From positions 1-64,000 of the forward strand of contig CAIKVH010000065.1 in NCBI GenBank assembly GCA_903830725.1: a stretch of DNA of 64,000 bases, written 5' to 3'. Shown piece by piece: positions 21,451-30,842 of the stretch. Origin of the DNA: an uncultured Burkholderiales bacterium (GTDB lineage: Bacteria > Pseudomonadota > Gammaproteobacteria > Burkholderiales > Burkholderiaceae_C). Position numbers and translations under genes: made by a program. A model generated the notes under the pieces. The model was not told the DNA's origin, did not search any database, and saw only the letters and a list, made by a program, of their open reading frames with translations. How positions within the stretch are numbered: the first letter of the stretch is position 1; every line of letters starts with the position of its first letter.

Positions 21451-21912
21451 ATGTCATTTAATCCTATAACATCCAATTCATCCCTTTCTGCGCAATCCCC
21501 TGAGTGGGTAAGTCAGGTTAAATGGGGCGTGGACGGTTTGGTCCCCGTTATCGCTCAAGAGCGCATGAGCAAAGATGTATTGATGTTTGCGTGGATGAAT
21601 GCAGAGGCACTTCAAAAGACGGTAGAACTTGGACGGGCTGTTTACTTTAGCCGTTCTAGACAGAAATTGTGGTTCAAGGGGGAGGAGTCTGGACATGTAC
21701 AGCGGGTCCATGAAGTACGCTTAGACTGTGACAACGATGTTGTGTTGTTGGTGGTGACCCAAGAGGGACATGAGCCCCCTATTGCATGTCATACGGGTAG
21801 GCACAGCTGTTTTTACCAAAAACTGGGCGGCTTTCAGGCTTTGAATGTCGACAAGCACCTTGAATGGTCTGATGTAGAGCCCGTCCTCAAAGACCCCAAA
21901 AGTATTTATTAA
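21451..21912 (+). CDS. hisI: Phosphoribosyl-AMP cyclohydrolase
   Basis: 153 residues, a separate HisI rather than a HisIE fusion. Zinc and magnesium ligands are visible in [13 protein letters not shown] and [11 protein letters not shown]. The N-terminal 20 residues before [18 protein letters not shown] are an extension. A loose promoter-like pair (TTGCAC 21415-21420 and CACAAT 21439-21444, 18-base spacer) lies just upstream, so internal transcription is possible but unproven. Confidence 0.97.
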   Translation: MSFNPITSNSSLSAQSPEWVSQVKWGVDGLVPVIAQERMSKDVLMFAWMNAEALQKTVELGRAVYFSRSRQKLWFKGEESGHVQRVHEVRLDCDNDVVLLVVTQEGHEPPIACHTGRHSCFYQKLGGFQALNVDKHLEWSDVEPVLKDPKSIY

Positions 21913-21989
21913 TTGTATTTATCAAGAATCACACTAAAACACATTTCACTTACTTTTAAAAATACAAATTCACCCCCTCTAAATAAAAC

Positions 21990-22418
21990 ATGACCCAAAG
22001 CAAAAGTGTGAACGCAGATAATACTGTGAATGACAAATCAAACCCGCAAGGCCCTGATCTCAATACCCTGGTTCGTCTTGCTGGGATGATTCAAACTCGA
22101 CTGCCGAGTAACGGCGGTGACCCAGAGGCAAGTTATGTGGCCAGATTGCTTTCGAAGGGCGCAGACTCGGTTCTGAAAAAAGTGGGCGAAGAGGCTACCG
22201 AAGTTGTGATGGCAGCGAAAGACCTGTCGCACGGCGGTGACTCTCAAGCTCTTATCAATGAGATGGCTGATTTATGGTTTCATTGTTTAATTGCGCTGGC
22301 TCATTACGATTTAACCCCCCAGCAAGTCTTTGCAGAGTTGGAGCGACGCGTTGGTATGAGTGGACTGGAGGAGAAGGCGCTCAGAAAAGTTCGCGATCGA
22401 GAGCAAAACGGGGACTAA
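21990..22418 (+). CDS. hisE: Phosphoribosyl-ATP pyrophosphohydrolase
   Basis: 142 residues with an all-alpha MazG-like fold. The motif [19 protein letters not shown] with the downstream [13 protein letters not shown] holds the acidic metal ligands. It removes pyrophosphate from PR-ATP, the second step of the pathway. The first 30 residues are an unconserved, Asn-rich leader. It is the last his gene here; the HIT gene follows after 37 bases. Confidence 0.97.
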   Translation: MTQSKSVNADNTVNDKSNPQGPDLNTLVRLAGMIQTRLPSNGGDPEASYVARLLSKGADSVLKKVGEEATEVVMAAKDLSHGGDSQALINEMADLWFHCLIALAHYDLTPQQVFAELERRVGMSGLEEKALRKVRDREQNGD

Positions 22419-22455
22419 ATCTTCTAGCCGTCATTTAGGTGTTTACTAAAATTCA

Positions 22456-22827
22456 ATGAATATGTCTCAACATTTTGATCCACAGTGTTTGTTTTGCAAA
22501 ATTGTGAGTGGAGCCATTCCCTCCAAAAAAGTCTTCGAGGATGAGGAGTTTTTAGCTTTTCATGATATTAATCCTTGGGCGCCGATTCATTTTTTGATCA
22601 TTCCTAAAATTCATCTCCCCTCGATGGCCCAATTGGGCCCGGAGCACACCCAGATGATGGGTAGATTAATGTTGCTCGCGCCAAAGTTGGCCACAGAACA
22701 AGGTGCTAGCCCCTATCCACAAGGCGGGTTTAGGGTAGTTTGCAACACTGGCGGCGAGGGTGGGCAAGAGGTGCACCATCTGCACGTGCATGTTTTGGCA
22801 GGCCCAAGACCTTGGTTGAGGGGTTGA
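22456..22827 (+). CDS. HIT-family nucleotide hydrolase (HinT-like)
   Basis: 123 residues. The histidine triad is seen as HLHVHVLAG near the C-terminus, and CLFCKIVSGAIPS with the CxxC pair is at the N-terminus. HinT proteins hydrolyse adenosine phosphoramidates. Homologues lie directly after hisE in many Burkholderiales, and tatA follows here, so it belongs to the same long transcription unit. Confidence 0.94.
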   Translation: MNMSQHFDPQCLFCKIVSGAIPSKKVFEDEEFLAFHDINPWAPIHFLIIPKIHLPSMAQLGPEHTQMMGRLMLLAPKLATEQGASPYPQGGFRVVCNTGGEGGQEVHHLHVHVLAGPRPWLRG

Positions 22828-22904
22828 TTCAGGTTATTTGCGTAAACTTTTAGGATCAACCTTTAAGTCGACTAAAATTTTGTTAAGTTATTAGGAGTAT
22901 CTCC

Positions 22905-23159
22905 ATGGGTTCATTTTCGATTTGGCATTGGTTAATTGTTCTGTTAATTGTGATGCTGATTTTTGGCACTAAAAAGCTTAAAAACATCGGCTCCGATTTA
23001 GGCGGAGCCGTGAAGGGGTTCAAGGACGGGATGAAAGACGGTAGTGCGCCTGCTCAAGATCCTAACTCTGGTGGGGCTACATCCCCGCAGGTTGGACAAA
23101 CGGGAGCCACTCATAAAGCCGAGGCGGCTATTGACGTAGAAGTCAAACACAAGACCTGA
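22905..23159 (+). CDS. tatA: Sec-independent translocase subunit TatA
   Basis: 84 residues. One N-terminal transmembrane helix ([20 protein letters not shown]) ends in the FGTKKL hinge, followed by an amphipathic helix ([16 protein letters not shown]) and a disordered tail. TatA oligomers form the pore for folded proteins with twin-arginine signals. GGAGTATCTCC precedes the ATG. Confidence 0.97.
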   Translation: MGSFSIWHWLIVLLIVMLIFGTKKLKNIGSDLGGAVKGFKDGMKDGSAPAQDPNSGGATSPQVGQTGATHKAEAAIDVEVKHKT

Positions 23160-23224
23160 AGTGGTGCCTAACGTCCTCGCTTTTAATCGCGCAAGAGGAA
23201 GTTTCTTTTGCGAATTGCTCTGCT

Positions 23225-23737
23225 ATGTTTGATTTAGACGTTTCAAAAATCGCATTAATTGGTGCTGTGGCTCTAATCGTCATAGGGCCAGAGAAATTGC
23301 CCAAAGTTGCTAGAACGGTGGGCACTTTGATCGGCAAAGCGCAGCGTTACGTCGGGGACGTCAAGGCTGAGGTCAACCGCGCGATGGAGATGGAGGACCT
23401 AAAGAAAATGAGGGAGTCCTTTGAGAGCGCTGCCAAAGATGTGCAGTCCACGGTCAACATGACCTCCAAAGAGGTTGAGCAAGAGTGGAGCTCGCTTTCG
23501 AACTCGATAACGGATACCTCGCAGTCTACCCCCCAGCCTGAGATCAATATACCGTCCCCTATTTACAGAAATCCTAATAAAAAGTGGCGTATCAAACAAA
23601 CTGCAATGCCACAGTGGTACAAAGCTCAGCGTGGCATAAGGGGCAAAGCGCTTTCTGGTGCTGCGCGGGTGGCTCGGTACAGGCCTCAATCGAGGGGAAT
23701 TCATCAGTCCACTCAGAACCCAAGTAACAACACCTAA
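23225..23737 (+). CDS. tatB: Sec-independent translocase subunit TatB
   Basis: 170 residues. It has the TatB-type N-terminal helix and hinge ([18 protein letters not shown]), a long amphipathic helix to about residue 75, and a Ser/Thr/Pro- then Arg-rich tail. With TatC it forms the signal-peptide receptor. Its stop codon shares one base with the tatC start (TAATG). Confidence 0.97.
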   Translation: MFDLDVSKIALIGAVALIVIGPEKLPKVARTVGTLIGKAQRYVGDVKAEVNRAMEMEDLKKMRESFESAAKDVQSTVNMTSKEVEQEWSSLSNSITDTSQSTPQPEINIPSPIYRNPNKKWRIKQTAMPQWYKAQRGIRGKALSGAARVARYRPQSRGIHQSTQNPSNNT

Positions 23738-24552
23738 TGTCAGACTCAACACCCAATGCTCAGGATGAACTATCGGGCACAGAGCAACCCTTCGTACAGC
23801 ATTTAATAGAGCTGAGAGACCGCCTTGTAAAGGCCGTCGCAGCAGTTGCGGTTGTGACAATTGTGTTGGCCCTATATCCAGGGCCAGGGCCACTTTATGA
23901 TATCTTGGCGGCCCCGTTAATTGCAAATCTGCCCACCGGGGCAACGATGATTGCAACATCCGTCATTTCGCCGTTCATGGTGCCTCTGAAAATCATGATG
24001 ATGGCTGCGTTTTTGATTGCTTTACCTGTTGTTTTATATCAAGCTTGGGCTTTTGTGGCGCCAGGTCTTTATGCACATGAAAAACGATTGGTTTTGCCCT
24101 TGGTGATTTCCAGTACGGTCCTCTTCTTTATGGGTGTTGCCTTTTGTTATTTCTTTGTTTTTGGACAAGTTTTTAAATTCATTCAAAGCTTTGCGCCTAA
24201 AAGCATTACCGCTGCACCAGATATTGAGGCTTACTTAAGTTTTGTGTTGACTATGTTCTTGGCATTTGGACTTACTTTTGAAGTCCCAATTGTTGTTGTA
24301 GTTCTTGCTCGCCTGGGTATTATGTCGGTGCAAAAGCTCAAGGAGTTTAGGTCCTACTTTATTGTGCTTGCATTTATCGTGGCCGCAGTGGTGACGCCCC
24401 CTGATGTAGTCTCTCAACTTGCTTTGGCAATCCCTATGTGCTTGCTTTATGAGCTTGGAATATGGGCCGCGGTGATTTTTATCAAGCACACCCAGGCCCC
24501 GCAAGATTCTGTTACCAAAGAGTCAGACACCAACGAGGCAAAAGACGCGTAA
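23737..24552 (+). CDS. tatC: Sec-independent translocase subunit TatC
   Basis: 271 residues with six transmembrane segments. Conserved TatC features: LIELRDRLVKAV at the N-terminus, which carries the signal-peptide-binding Glu, SPFMVPLKIMMMAAFLIALP, the YQAWAFVAPGLYAHEKR loop, and FGLTFEVPIVVVVLARLG. The start overlaps the tatB stop by one base. The protease gene follows five bases after the stop. Confidence 0.98.
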   Translation: MSDSTPNAQDELSGTEQPFVQHLIELRDRLVKAVAAVAVVTIVLALYPGPGPLYDILAAPLIANLPTGATMIATSVISPFMVPLKIMMMAAFLIALPVVLYQAWAFVAPGLYAHEKRLVLPLVISSTVLFFMGVAFCYFFVFGQVFKFIQSFAPKSITAAPDIEAYLSFVLTMFLAFGLTFEVPIVVVVLARLGIMSVQKLKEFRSYFIVLAFIVAAVVTPPDVVSQLALAIPMCLLYELGIWAAVIFIKHTQAPQDSVTKESDTNEAKDA

Positions 24553-24556
24553 CCTT

Positions 24557-25747
24557 ATGAAGCGATCATGGTTATTATTTTCTCAAGCAGTAACGGTTTT
24601 GGTTGCCATTTGGTTTGTACTCGTTACTTTAAAGCCTGAGTGGGTAAAAAGCATAGGTTCTGGTGGTGCGGACAAAGGTTGGGCTGGTATTGGTTTGATT
24701 GAGTCCAATCGCACTGAGGGTCAGTTGGGCGCAGCTGCAGCGCCGGGGAGTTTTAGCTCCGCAGCTAAAAAAGCATCGCCCGCCGTAGTCAGCATCAGTA
24801 CGCAGCGTAAGTCCAGCTCCTTTCCGTCTAAATCAGATCCGTGGTTTCGTTTCTTTGGGGGTGATCGTGATGAATCGCCTCAAGTGGGATTGGGGAGTGG
24901 CGTAATCGTCAGCCCGGAAGGCTACGTTCTAACGAACAATCACGTTATAGAAGGGGCTGACGAGATAGAGGTCGTGTTAAATGATGCTAGGCATGTTTCT
25001 GGAAAGCTTATCGGCTCTGATCCTGACACAGATCTAGCGATTATTAAAATTAATCTGCCGCATCTTCCCGTCATCGTAATTGGCAATTCAGACGCCTTAC
25101 AAATTGGGGATCAAGTTCTTGCGATTGGTAACCCGTTCGGAGTTGGACAGACAGTTACGAGTGGTATTGTTTCGGCGCTCGGACGCAATCAACTCGGCAT
25201 CAATACCTTTGAGAACTTTATACAAACGGACGCCGCTATAAATCCAGGAAACTCTGGGGGCGCGTTGGTTGATGTTTACGGCAACATGGTAGGTATCAAT
25301 ACCGCGATTGTCTCTCGCTCTGGGGGCAGCACGGGAATTGGGTTTGCTATCCCCATGAGCACGGCTAAGCAGGTCTTGGAGAGCATTCTTAAAGAAGGAC
25401 AGGTCAAAAGGGGGTGGATTGGCATTGAGCCCAACGAGCTCAGCCCCGAGTTGGCGCAGACCTTTGGATTAAAGACCGATCACGGCGTTATCGTGACTGG
25501 CGTACTTCAGGGTGGACCAGCTTTTGGCGCCGGTATCAGACCTGGAGATCAAATTATTGATGTGGCTGGGCACCCAGTTAACAATGTAAGTGAACTTTTG
25601 GCCTTGGTCGCAGCTTTAAAGCCGGGTGTGCCAACCGCATTTAAATTACAGCGCAAAGAAACTTTGATGGCTGTTTCAGTAACCCCCTCTCAGCGTCCCA
25701 AGACAAAGCGTCAAATAGGACTTGAGCGCGAGTTCTTGGAGCGTTAA
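24557..25747 (+). CDS. Membrane-anchored S1C serine endoprotease (DegQ/DegS type)
   Basis: 396 residues. An N-terminal hydrophobic segment (residues 7-25) with no obvious cleavage site suggests a periplasmic enzyme tethered to the inner membrane. The trypsin-like domain has His129 (LTNNHVIEG), Asp159 (DPDTDLAI) and Ser233 (NPGNSGGAL). One PDZ domain follows (about 285-380, with GVIVTGVLQGGPAFGAGIRPGD). A single PDZ domain and the anchor make it closer to DegS or a short DegQ than to two-PDZ DegP. It is expected to degrade or sense misfolded envelope proteins. It sits directly after tatC, a common arrangement in betaproteobacteria. Confidence 0.93.
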   Translation: MKRSWLLFSQAVTVLVAIWFVLVTLKPEWVKSIGSGGADKGWAGIGLIESNRTEGQLGAAAAPGSFSSAAKKASPAVVSISTQRKSSSFPSKSDPWFRFFGGDRDESPQVGLGSGVIVSPEGYVLTNNHVIEGADEIEVVLNDARHVSGKLIGSDPDTDLAIIKINLPHLPVIVIGNSDALQIGDQVLAIGNPFGVGQTVTSGIVSALGRNQLGINTFENFIQTDAAINPGNSGGALVDVYGNMVGINTAIVSRSGGSTGIGFAIPMSTAKQVLESILKEGQVKRGWIGIEPNELSPELAQTFGLKTDHGVIVTGVLQGGPAFGAGIRPGDQIIDVAGHPVNNVSELLALVAALKPGVPTAFKLQRKETLMAVSVTPSQRPKTKRQIGLEREFLER

Positions 25748-26527
25748 TTGGTTACTCCACCTGTTTCGCGCAATGAACTGGTTGGGCTTGCAAATGAATG
25801 GCTGCAGCCTGCGAGGTTTAAGGACTATTGTCCCAACGGACTCCAGGTAGAGGGCACTGCCCAAGTTCAAAGCGTGGTAAGCGGGGTGACCGCTAGCTTG
25901 GCTTTAATTGAAGCAGCCATAACAAAAGGCGCAGATACTTTAATTGTTCATCATGGACTATTTTGGCGCGGGCAAGACGGAACGCTTACGGGTTGGATGC
26001 GAGAGAGGGTTGCAAAGTTAATTGCACACAACATCAACCTAATTGCCTATCACTTGCCCCTAGACGCCCATGAGCGCTACGGCAACAATGCCCAACTTGC
26101 TCTCCAACTTGGACTTCAGACCCGGTCCACTTTTGGAGATCAAAATTTAGGACACCTAGGCGTGAACTCAGATCCTGATACTTTAAATAATTTAACCACT
26201 AAGGAGTTGGCGAATCGCGTATTTAAAGCGTTAGGCAAGGAGCCCTTGGTGGTCGATTCAAATCCGGGTCGCGTTATTCGCAACATCGCTTGGTGCACAG
26301 GGGGCGCCCAGTCGTGGTTTGAAGATGCGATCAGGGCTGGGGCAGATGCTTTTATAACTGGTGAAATTTCCGAACCCCAGGCCCATTTGGCTAGGGAGTG
26401 CGGTGTAGCCTTTTTAGCCTGTGGACATCACGCGACTGAGAGATACGGGGTTCGTGAGCTTGGAGCGGCGTTGGCTCATAATTTTAAAATAGAGCATCAA
26501 TTTATTGACATTGATAATCCGGCCTAA
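25748..26527 (+). CDS. Nif3-like dinuclear metal centre protein
   Basis: 259 residues of the Nif3/YbgI (GTP cyclohydrolase I type 2 homolog) family. Metal-ligand motifs are clear: DTLIVHHGLFWRG, AYHLPLDAHERYGNN and the C-terminal ACGHHATERYG. The TTG start at 25748 follows the previous stop directly and has GGAG at 25738-25741. The cellular function of the family is not settled, so no role is assigned here. Confidence 0.92.
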   Translation: MVTPPVSRNELVGLANEWLQPARFKDYCPNGLQVEGTAQVQSVVSGVTASLALIEAAITKGADTLIVHHGLFWRGQDGTLTGWMRERVAKLIAHNINLIAYHLPLDAHERYGNNAQLALQLGLQTRSTFGDQNLGHLGVNSDPDTLNNLTTKELANRVFKALGKEPLVVDSNPGRVIRNIAWCTGGAQSWFEDAIRAGADAFITGEISEPQAHLARECGVAFLACGHHATERYGVRELGAALAHNFKIEHQFIDIDNPA

Positions 26528-26566
26528 TGTTAACTCGGGAACTTTAAACACAGTTGTCTGCCCAAT

Positions 26567-27640
26567 ATGCATAAACCAATAGCCATCACCATGGGAGATC
26601 CTGGGGGGATTGGTCCTGAGATCGTTCTCAAGTGTTTTTTGAAAAGTCTAGAAAGTCTTGATTCTCAAAGGGTCATGCAAAACACTTTTATTTTGGGGGA
26701 CCTACCTCATTTGGAGCGAGCAAAAGCGTCGTTGCGAGACCAGAGCGCTCGCTTACTTCAGCTCATTCAACTAAAACACCTCGATGAAATTTTTTCAGAC
26801 GAGTTCTCTAAACCCCGAACGGACGGTAGCAGAAGTATTCCAGTTTTGGAGGTGGGCGCCGCACCAAGTTTAGATATTGCACCCATCGCACAAATTAGCC
26901 CTGCGGCGGGCAAGATTGCAGCGGAAAATATTTTTTGGGGCGCTCGGGCTTGTCTACGCAGTGAGGTGTCTGCGCTGGTTACCGCACCCATTCACAAACA
27001 ATCCCTTGCCTTGGCGGGTATAGATTTCCCAGGGCATACTGAAATGCTTCAATTCGTAGCGGCTGAATACCAAGGCGTCCCAGTTTCTAAACTTCCCGTT
27101 CGAATGATGCTTGCGAGTCCCGAGTTGAGGGTGGTGCTGGTGAGTATTCATCTCTCACTTCGTTCGGCCATAGAACAAGTGACGGTTGAAAATATCCTAC
27201 AGACGTTAAAAATTACGCATGAATCTTTGAGCAATCTATTGGGGCGTGCCCCTCGAATAGCTGTTGCGGGACTCAATCCACATTCAGGTGAAGGGGGTTT
27301 AATGGGGATGGAGGAGTTGGAGATCGTGGAGCCAGCCATTAAGCTAGCTAAACAATTGAATAGCGATCTCAATGTGAGCGGTCCCTATGCTCCAGACACG
27401 GTTTTCATGAAGGCTAGAACGGGTGCATTTGATGTGGTTATTGCCATGTACCACGACCAGGGGTTAATTCCCATTAAATATATGGGGTTGGATCAGGGTG
27501 TAAACGTAACCCTGGGACTCCCCTTGGTCAGGACCAGTCCCGACCACGGAACGGCGTTTGAAATAGCTGGGCAAGGCGTGGCAGATCCTTCTAGTATGTG
27601 GGCTTCTGTGGCGATGGCACAAGCTTTATTACTTCGCTAG
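26567..27640 (+). CDS. pdxA: 4-hydroxythreonine-4-phosphate dehydrogenase
   Basis: 357 residues, somewhat longer than the usual 330 or so, with the extra residues spread over loops near positions 35-100. It oxidises 4-phosphohydroxythreonine in pyridoxal phosphate synthesis. Conserved motifs: ITMGDPGGIGPEI at the start, VTAPIHKQSL and GHTEMLQ, LNPHSGEGG, and MYHDQGLIPIKY with metal-binding His and Asp, then RTSPDHGTAFEIAG. It closes the run that begins with the his and tat genes; a 205-base gap with its own promoter-like sequence follows. Confidence 0.97.
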   Translation: MHKPIAITMGDPGGIGPEIVLKCFLKSLESLDSQRVMQNTFILGDLPHLERAKASLRDQSARLLQLIQLKHLDEIFSDEFSKPRTDGSRSIPVLEVGAAPSLDIAPIAQISPAAGKIAAENIFWGARACLRSEVSALVTAPIHKQSLALAGIDFPGHTEMLQFVAAEYQGVPVSKLPVRMMLASPELRVVLVSIHLSLRSAIEQVTVENILQTLKITHESLSNLLGRAPRIAVAGLNPHSGEGGLMGMEELEIVEPAIKLAKQLNSDLNVSGPYAPDTVFMKARTGAFDVVIAMYHDQGLIPIKYMGLDQGVNVTLGLPLVRTSPDHGTAFEIAGQGVADPSSMWASVAMAQALLLR

Positions 27641-27762
27641 ACCTGAGATTAGACTTACTAGGCCCAGTCGCCAATAATTTTAAAATCCCCTTCTTGGTGC
27701 TGCTTTTTGGGCTTATAAAAGGGCACTTTTAGGCCTTGTAACGGTCCGCGGACAAATCGACA

Positions 27763-27793
27763 TTGGACTTTTTCGTTCAGACTCAGATACAAT
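27763..27793 (+). promoter_or_regulatory. Candidate promoter for petABC
   Basis: TTGGAC at 27763-27768 and TACAAT at 27788-27793 with a 19-base spacer, 53 bases before the petA start. A perfect ten-base palindrome GTCCGCGGAC lies at 27744-27753 just upstream and could bind a regulator. The spacer is longer than ideal, so this is a candidate only. Confidence 0.4.
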
Positions 27794-27845
27794 GTGGGGT
27801 TAACCCTTTTTAGAGTGAATATTTCGGATCATCAAGGATCATTGA

Positions 27846-28445
27846 ATGAGCGATACACCCATGGACAGCAGTAAAAGAACCTGGCTCATAGCCTCTGGAT
27901 GTGCCGGAGCAGTAGGTGGAGTAGCGACAGCTATCCCTTTTGTGAGCACCTTCCAACCCTCAGAGCGCGCTAAAGCGGCGGGTGCGGCTGTAGAGGTCGA
28001 CATCTCAGGCATTAAGCCTGGTGAAAAATTAACAGTCGAGTGGAGAGGTAAGCCAGTTTGGATTGTTCGCAGAACGCCCGAACAACTTGCAGAGTTGCCA
28101 AAGATTGATTCGCAACTCGCAGACCCTAACTCTGAGCGCAAGCCAGGTGAAATTACACCGGCTTACGCTAAGAATGAAGGGCGCTCAATAAAACCAGAAA
28201 TCTTTGTAGCTGTTGGAATATGTACGCATTTAGGATGCTCGCCTGGTGACAAATTCGTCCCTGGACCCCAGCCCTCTTTGCCTGACGACTGGGCTGGAGG
28301 TTTTTTGTGCCCTTGCCATGGTTCAACCTTTGATATGGCTGGTCGGGTTTTTAAAAACAAGCCGGCGCCTGATAACTTGGAAGTCCCGCCCCATATGTAT
28401 TTGTCTGACAGCAAGTTGCTGATCGGTGAAGATAAATCTGCGTGA
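27846..28445 (+). CDS. petA: Ubiquinol-cytochrome c reductase Rieske iron-sulfur subunit
   Basis: 199 residues. The 2Fe-2S ligands are Cys126 and His128 (CTHLGC) and Cys155 and His158 (CPCHGS), with Cys131 and Cys157 as the disulfide pair. The N-terminal segment is an uncleaved Tat-type signal and membrane anchor, SSKRTWLIASGCAGAVGG, in which the usual Arg-Arg pair is Lys-Arg. It takes electrons from ubiquinol in the periplasmic half of the bc1 complex. First gene of petABC. Confidence 0.97.
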   Translation: MSDTPMDSSKRTWLIASGCAGAVGGVATAIPFVSTFQPSERAKAAGAAVEVDISGIKPGEKLTVEWRGKPVWIVRRTPEQLAELPKIDSQLADPNSERKPGEITPAYAKNEGRSIKPEIFVAVGICTHLGCSPGDKFVPGPQPSLPDDWAGGFLCPCHGSTFDMAGRVFKNKPAPDNLEVPPHMYLSDSKLLIGEDKSA

Positions 28446-28493
28446 ATCCCGTCCTTTCGTTGACATAAGACACTGATTAAACAGGAAGACACA

Positions 28494-29894
28494 ATGGCTG
28501 AATTTAAGGAAATTTCCCCTAACGCAAGTAATGGTGAGAAACTGCTCAACTGGGTGGACAACCGCTTCCCTTTGTCAAAAATGTACAAAGAGCACCTCTC
28601 TGAGTACTACGCACCTAAGAATTTCAATTTCTTTTATTTCTTTGGTTCTTTGGCTATTTTGGTTTTGGTCATTCAAATTGTGACTGGTATTTTCTTGGTC
28701 ATGCACTATAAGCCAGATGCCTCAATAGCTTTTGCTAGCGTGGAGTACATCATGCGGGATGTGCCTTGGGGTTGGTTAATTCGTTACATGCATTCGACAG
28801 GCGCGTCGGCTTTCTTCATTGTTGTCTATATGCACATGTTTCGCGGATTGATTTACGGCTCTTATCGTAAGCCTCGCGAATTGGTTTGGATCTTTGGTTG
28901 CGCAATTTTCTTGTGTCTGATGGCCGAGGCTTTCATGGGTTACTTGTTGCCTTGGGGACAGATGAGTTACTGGGGTGCGCAGGTTATTGTGAATCTTTTC
29001 TCTGCAATTCCGTTCATTGGACCTGACTTAGCTCTTTTGATTCGCGGAGACTATGTGGTTGGCGATGCAACCCTTAATCGTTTCTTTAGCTTTCACGTGA
29101 TTGCGGTGCCACTGGTGTTGTTGGGATTGGTAGTTGCTCACATCATTGCATTGCACGAAGTCGGATCTAATAACCCTGATGGCGTTGAAATCAAAGCCAC
29201 TAAAGGCTCAGATGGCATTCCGTTGGACGGAATCCCTTTTCATCCTTATTACACTGTTCACGATATTTTGGGTGTAAGCGTTTTCTTGTTGGTATTTACT
29301 TCCATTATTTTCTTTGCCCCTGAAGTGGGTGGTTATTTCTTGGAGTACAACAACTTTATCCCAGCTGACCCGTTGAAGACTCCGTTACACATCGCTCCCG
29401 TTTGGTATTTCACTCCTTACTACTCAATGTTGCGAGCAACTACAGATGTGATGGTTAACGTTTTAAGTTTAATTGCCGCGTTGTCTGCTGCTTTTGTGGT
29501 TCTCAAGACTGCGTTAAACAACAAATTAAAGACGATTACAGTCATTGGTGTTGCGATATTGATTGTTTTACTTAAAACATTTGATGCCAAGTTTTGGGGT
29601 GTCGTAGTTATGGGCGGCGCAGTTGTAATGCTCTTTTTCTTGCCTTGGTTAGACCATAGCCCTGTCAAGTCAATTCGCTACAGACCTACATGGCAAAAAG
29701 CTCTTTATGCTGTGTTTGTTGTTTTCTTTGTTGTGTTGGGTTATTTGGGCATACAACCCCCGTCTGAGGTGGGAACGTTGGTTGCTCAAGTTGGAACTAT
29801 CTACTATTTTGGCTTCTTTTTGTTGATGCCTTTGTGGACGCAACTCGGTGAATTTAAACAGGTGCCTGACCGCGTCACCTTTGCGGCTCATTGA
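28494..29894 (+). CDS. petB: Cytochrome b of the bc1 complex
   Basis: 466 residues, about nine transmembrane helices. Haem-ligand histidines lie in GWLIRYMHSTGASAFFIVVY and FFSFHVIAVPLVLLGLVVAHI. The quinol-site loop is PEVG in the family; here the stretch reads FFAPEVGGYFLEYNNF, followed by HIAPVWYFTPYYSMLRA. The C-terminal region is a longer membrane tail, as in other betaproteobacteria. AGGAAG precedes the start. petC follows after 20 bases. Confidence 0.97.
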   Translation: MAEFKEISPNASNGEKLLNWVDNRFPLSKMYKEHLSEYYAPKNFNFFYFFGSLAILVLVIQIVTGIFLVMHYKPDASIAFASVEYIMRDVPWGWLIRYMHSTGASAFFIVVYMHMFRGLIYGSYRKPRELVWIFGCAIFLCLMAEAFMGYLLPWGQMSYWGAQVIVNLFSAIPFIGPDLALLIRGDYVVGDATLNRFFSFHVIAVPLVLLGLVVAHIIALHEVGSNNPDGVEIKATKGSDGIPLDGIPFHPYYTVHDILGVSVFLLVFTSIIFFAPEVGGYFLEYNNFIPADPLKTPLHIAPVWYFTPYYSMLRATTDVMVNVLSLIAALSAAFVVLKTALNNKLKTITVIGVAILIVLLKTFDAKFWGVVVMGGAVVMLFFLPWLDHSPVKSIRYRPTWQKALYAVFVVFFVVLGYLGIQPPSEVGTLVAQVGTIYYFGFFLLMPLWTQLGEFKQVPDRVTFAAH

Positions 29895-29914
29895 ACCAGG
29901 GTTAAGGTAAAAAC

Positions 29915-30676
29915 ATGAAAAAACTATTACTAATCCTTATTGCGACTCTCTCACTTGTTGTGAGCAATGCAGCGAGCGCAAATGAAGGCGGGCTGAGTTG
30001 GGATAAAGCACCAAACAACACAACAGATTTAGTAGCGCTTCAACACGGGGCAAAGCTATTCGTAAATTATTGCCTTAACTGCCACTCTGCTGCCTACATG
30101 CGATACAACCGCTTGAAGGATATCGGTTTAACAGAGCAGCAAATTAAAGAAAATTTGTTATTCACAACCGATAAGGTTGGGGACACCATGAAGGCAAACA
30201 TTGATCCTAAGCAGGCAAAGGCTTGGTTCGGTGCGAATCCTCCTGATTTAACAGTGATTGCTCGCTCTCGCTCTAGTCATGCTGGAAGTGGTGGGGACTA
30301 TATTTACACGTATTTAAGAACTTACTACCGTGATCCGACAAAGGCTACTGGTTGGAACAATTTGGCTTACCCCAATGTTGCAATGCCCAATGTATTATGG
30401 GAACTTCAGGGTACCCGTCATCCGGTATTCGCAAAACAAGAGCAACACGGCGAAGAGGTTGAGGTATTTACTGGATGGGAGCAAGATACGCCTGGGCAGA
30501 TGAGTAGCGTTGAGTTCGATCAAGCGGTTGGTGATCTAGTTTCTTATTTACAGTGGATGGCTGAGCCTGCGCAAAATACACGCGTGCGCGTGGGTGTTTG
30601 GGTTGTTCTCTTTTTATTGTGTTTCTCCTTTGTTGCTTGGCGCTTAAATGCCGCATATTGGAAAGATATTCGCTAA
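29915..30676 (+). CDS. petC: Cytochrome c1 of the bc1 complex
   Basis: 253 residues. A cleavable signal peptide (ends about NAASANEGG) is followed by the haem-c motif CLNCH (Cys53, Cys56, His57). The axial Met region NLAYPNVAMPNVLWELQG follows, and a C-terminal transmembrane anchor (VGVWVVLFLLCFSFVAWRL) closes the protein. It passes electrons from the Rieske centre to soluble cytochrome c. Last gene of petABC, followed by a strong hairpin at 30791-30814. Confidence 0.97.
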   Translation: MKKLLLILIATLSLVVSNAASANEGGLSWDKAPNNTTDLVALQHGAKLFVNYCLNCHSAAYMRYNRLKDIGLTEQQIKENLLFTTDKVGDTMKANIDPKQAKAWFGANPPDLTVIARSRSSHAGSGGDYIYTYLRTYYRDPTKATGWNNLAYPNVAMPNVLWELQGTRHPVFAKQEQHGEEVEVFTGWEQDTPGQMSSVEFDQAVGDLVSYLQWMAEPAQNTRVRVGVWVVLFLLCFSFVAWRLNAAYWKDIR

Positions 30677-30790
30677 AAGGCGAGAAGTTTAAGGTGTTGA
30701 GTATAAAAAAGTGCTCGACTTAGGCTAAATGTCTATTTATTTTTGTTTCTGACTTCTCTACAATTTTTAGAGATGCTCAGAGCGTTTTAA

Positions 30791-30824
30791 AGCGAGGGGG
30801 ATCTTCCCCTCGCTATTCTGATTT
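30791..30824 (+). terminator. Terminator-like hairpin between petC and sspA
   Basis: AGCGAGGGG at 30791-30799 pairs perfectly with CCCCTCGCT at 30806-30814, nine base pairs with a six-base loop. The following ATTCTGATTT is only partly T-rich, so it could be an intrinsic terminator or an RNA-stabilising end. It lies 29 bases before the sspA start, so it would also be in the leader of any read-through message. Confidence 0.6.
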
Positions 30825-30842
30825 ACTGGAGAGCTAAATCCT

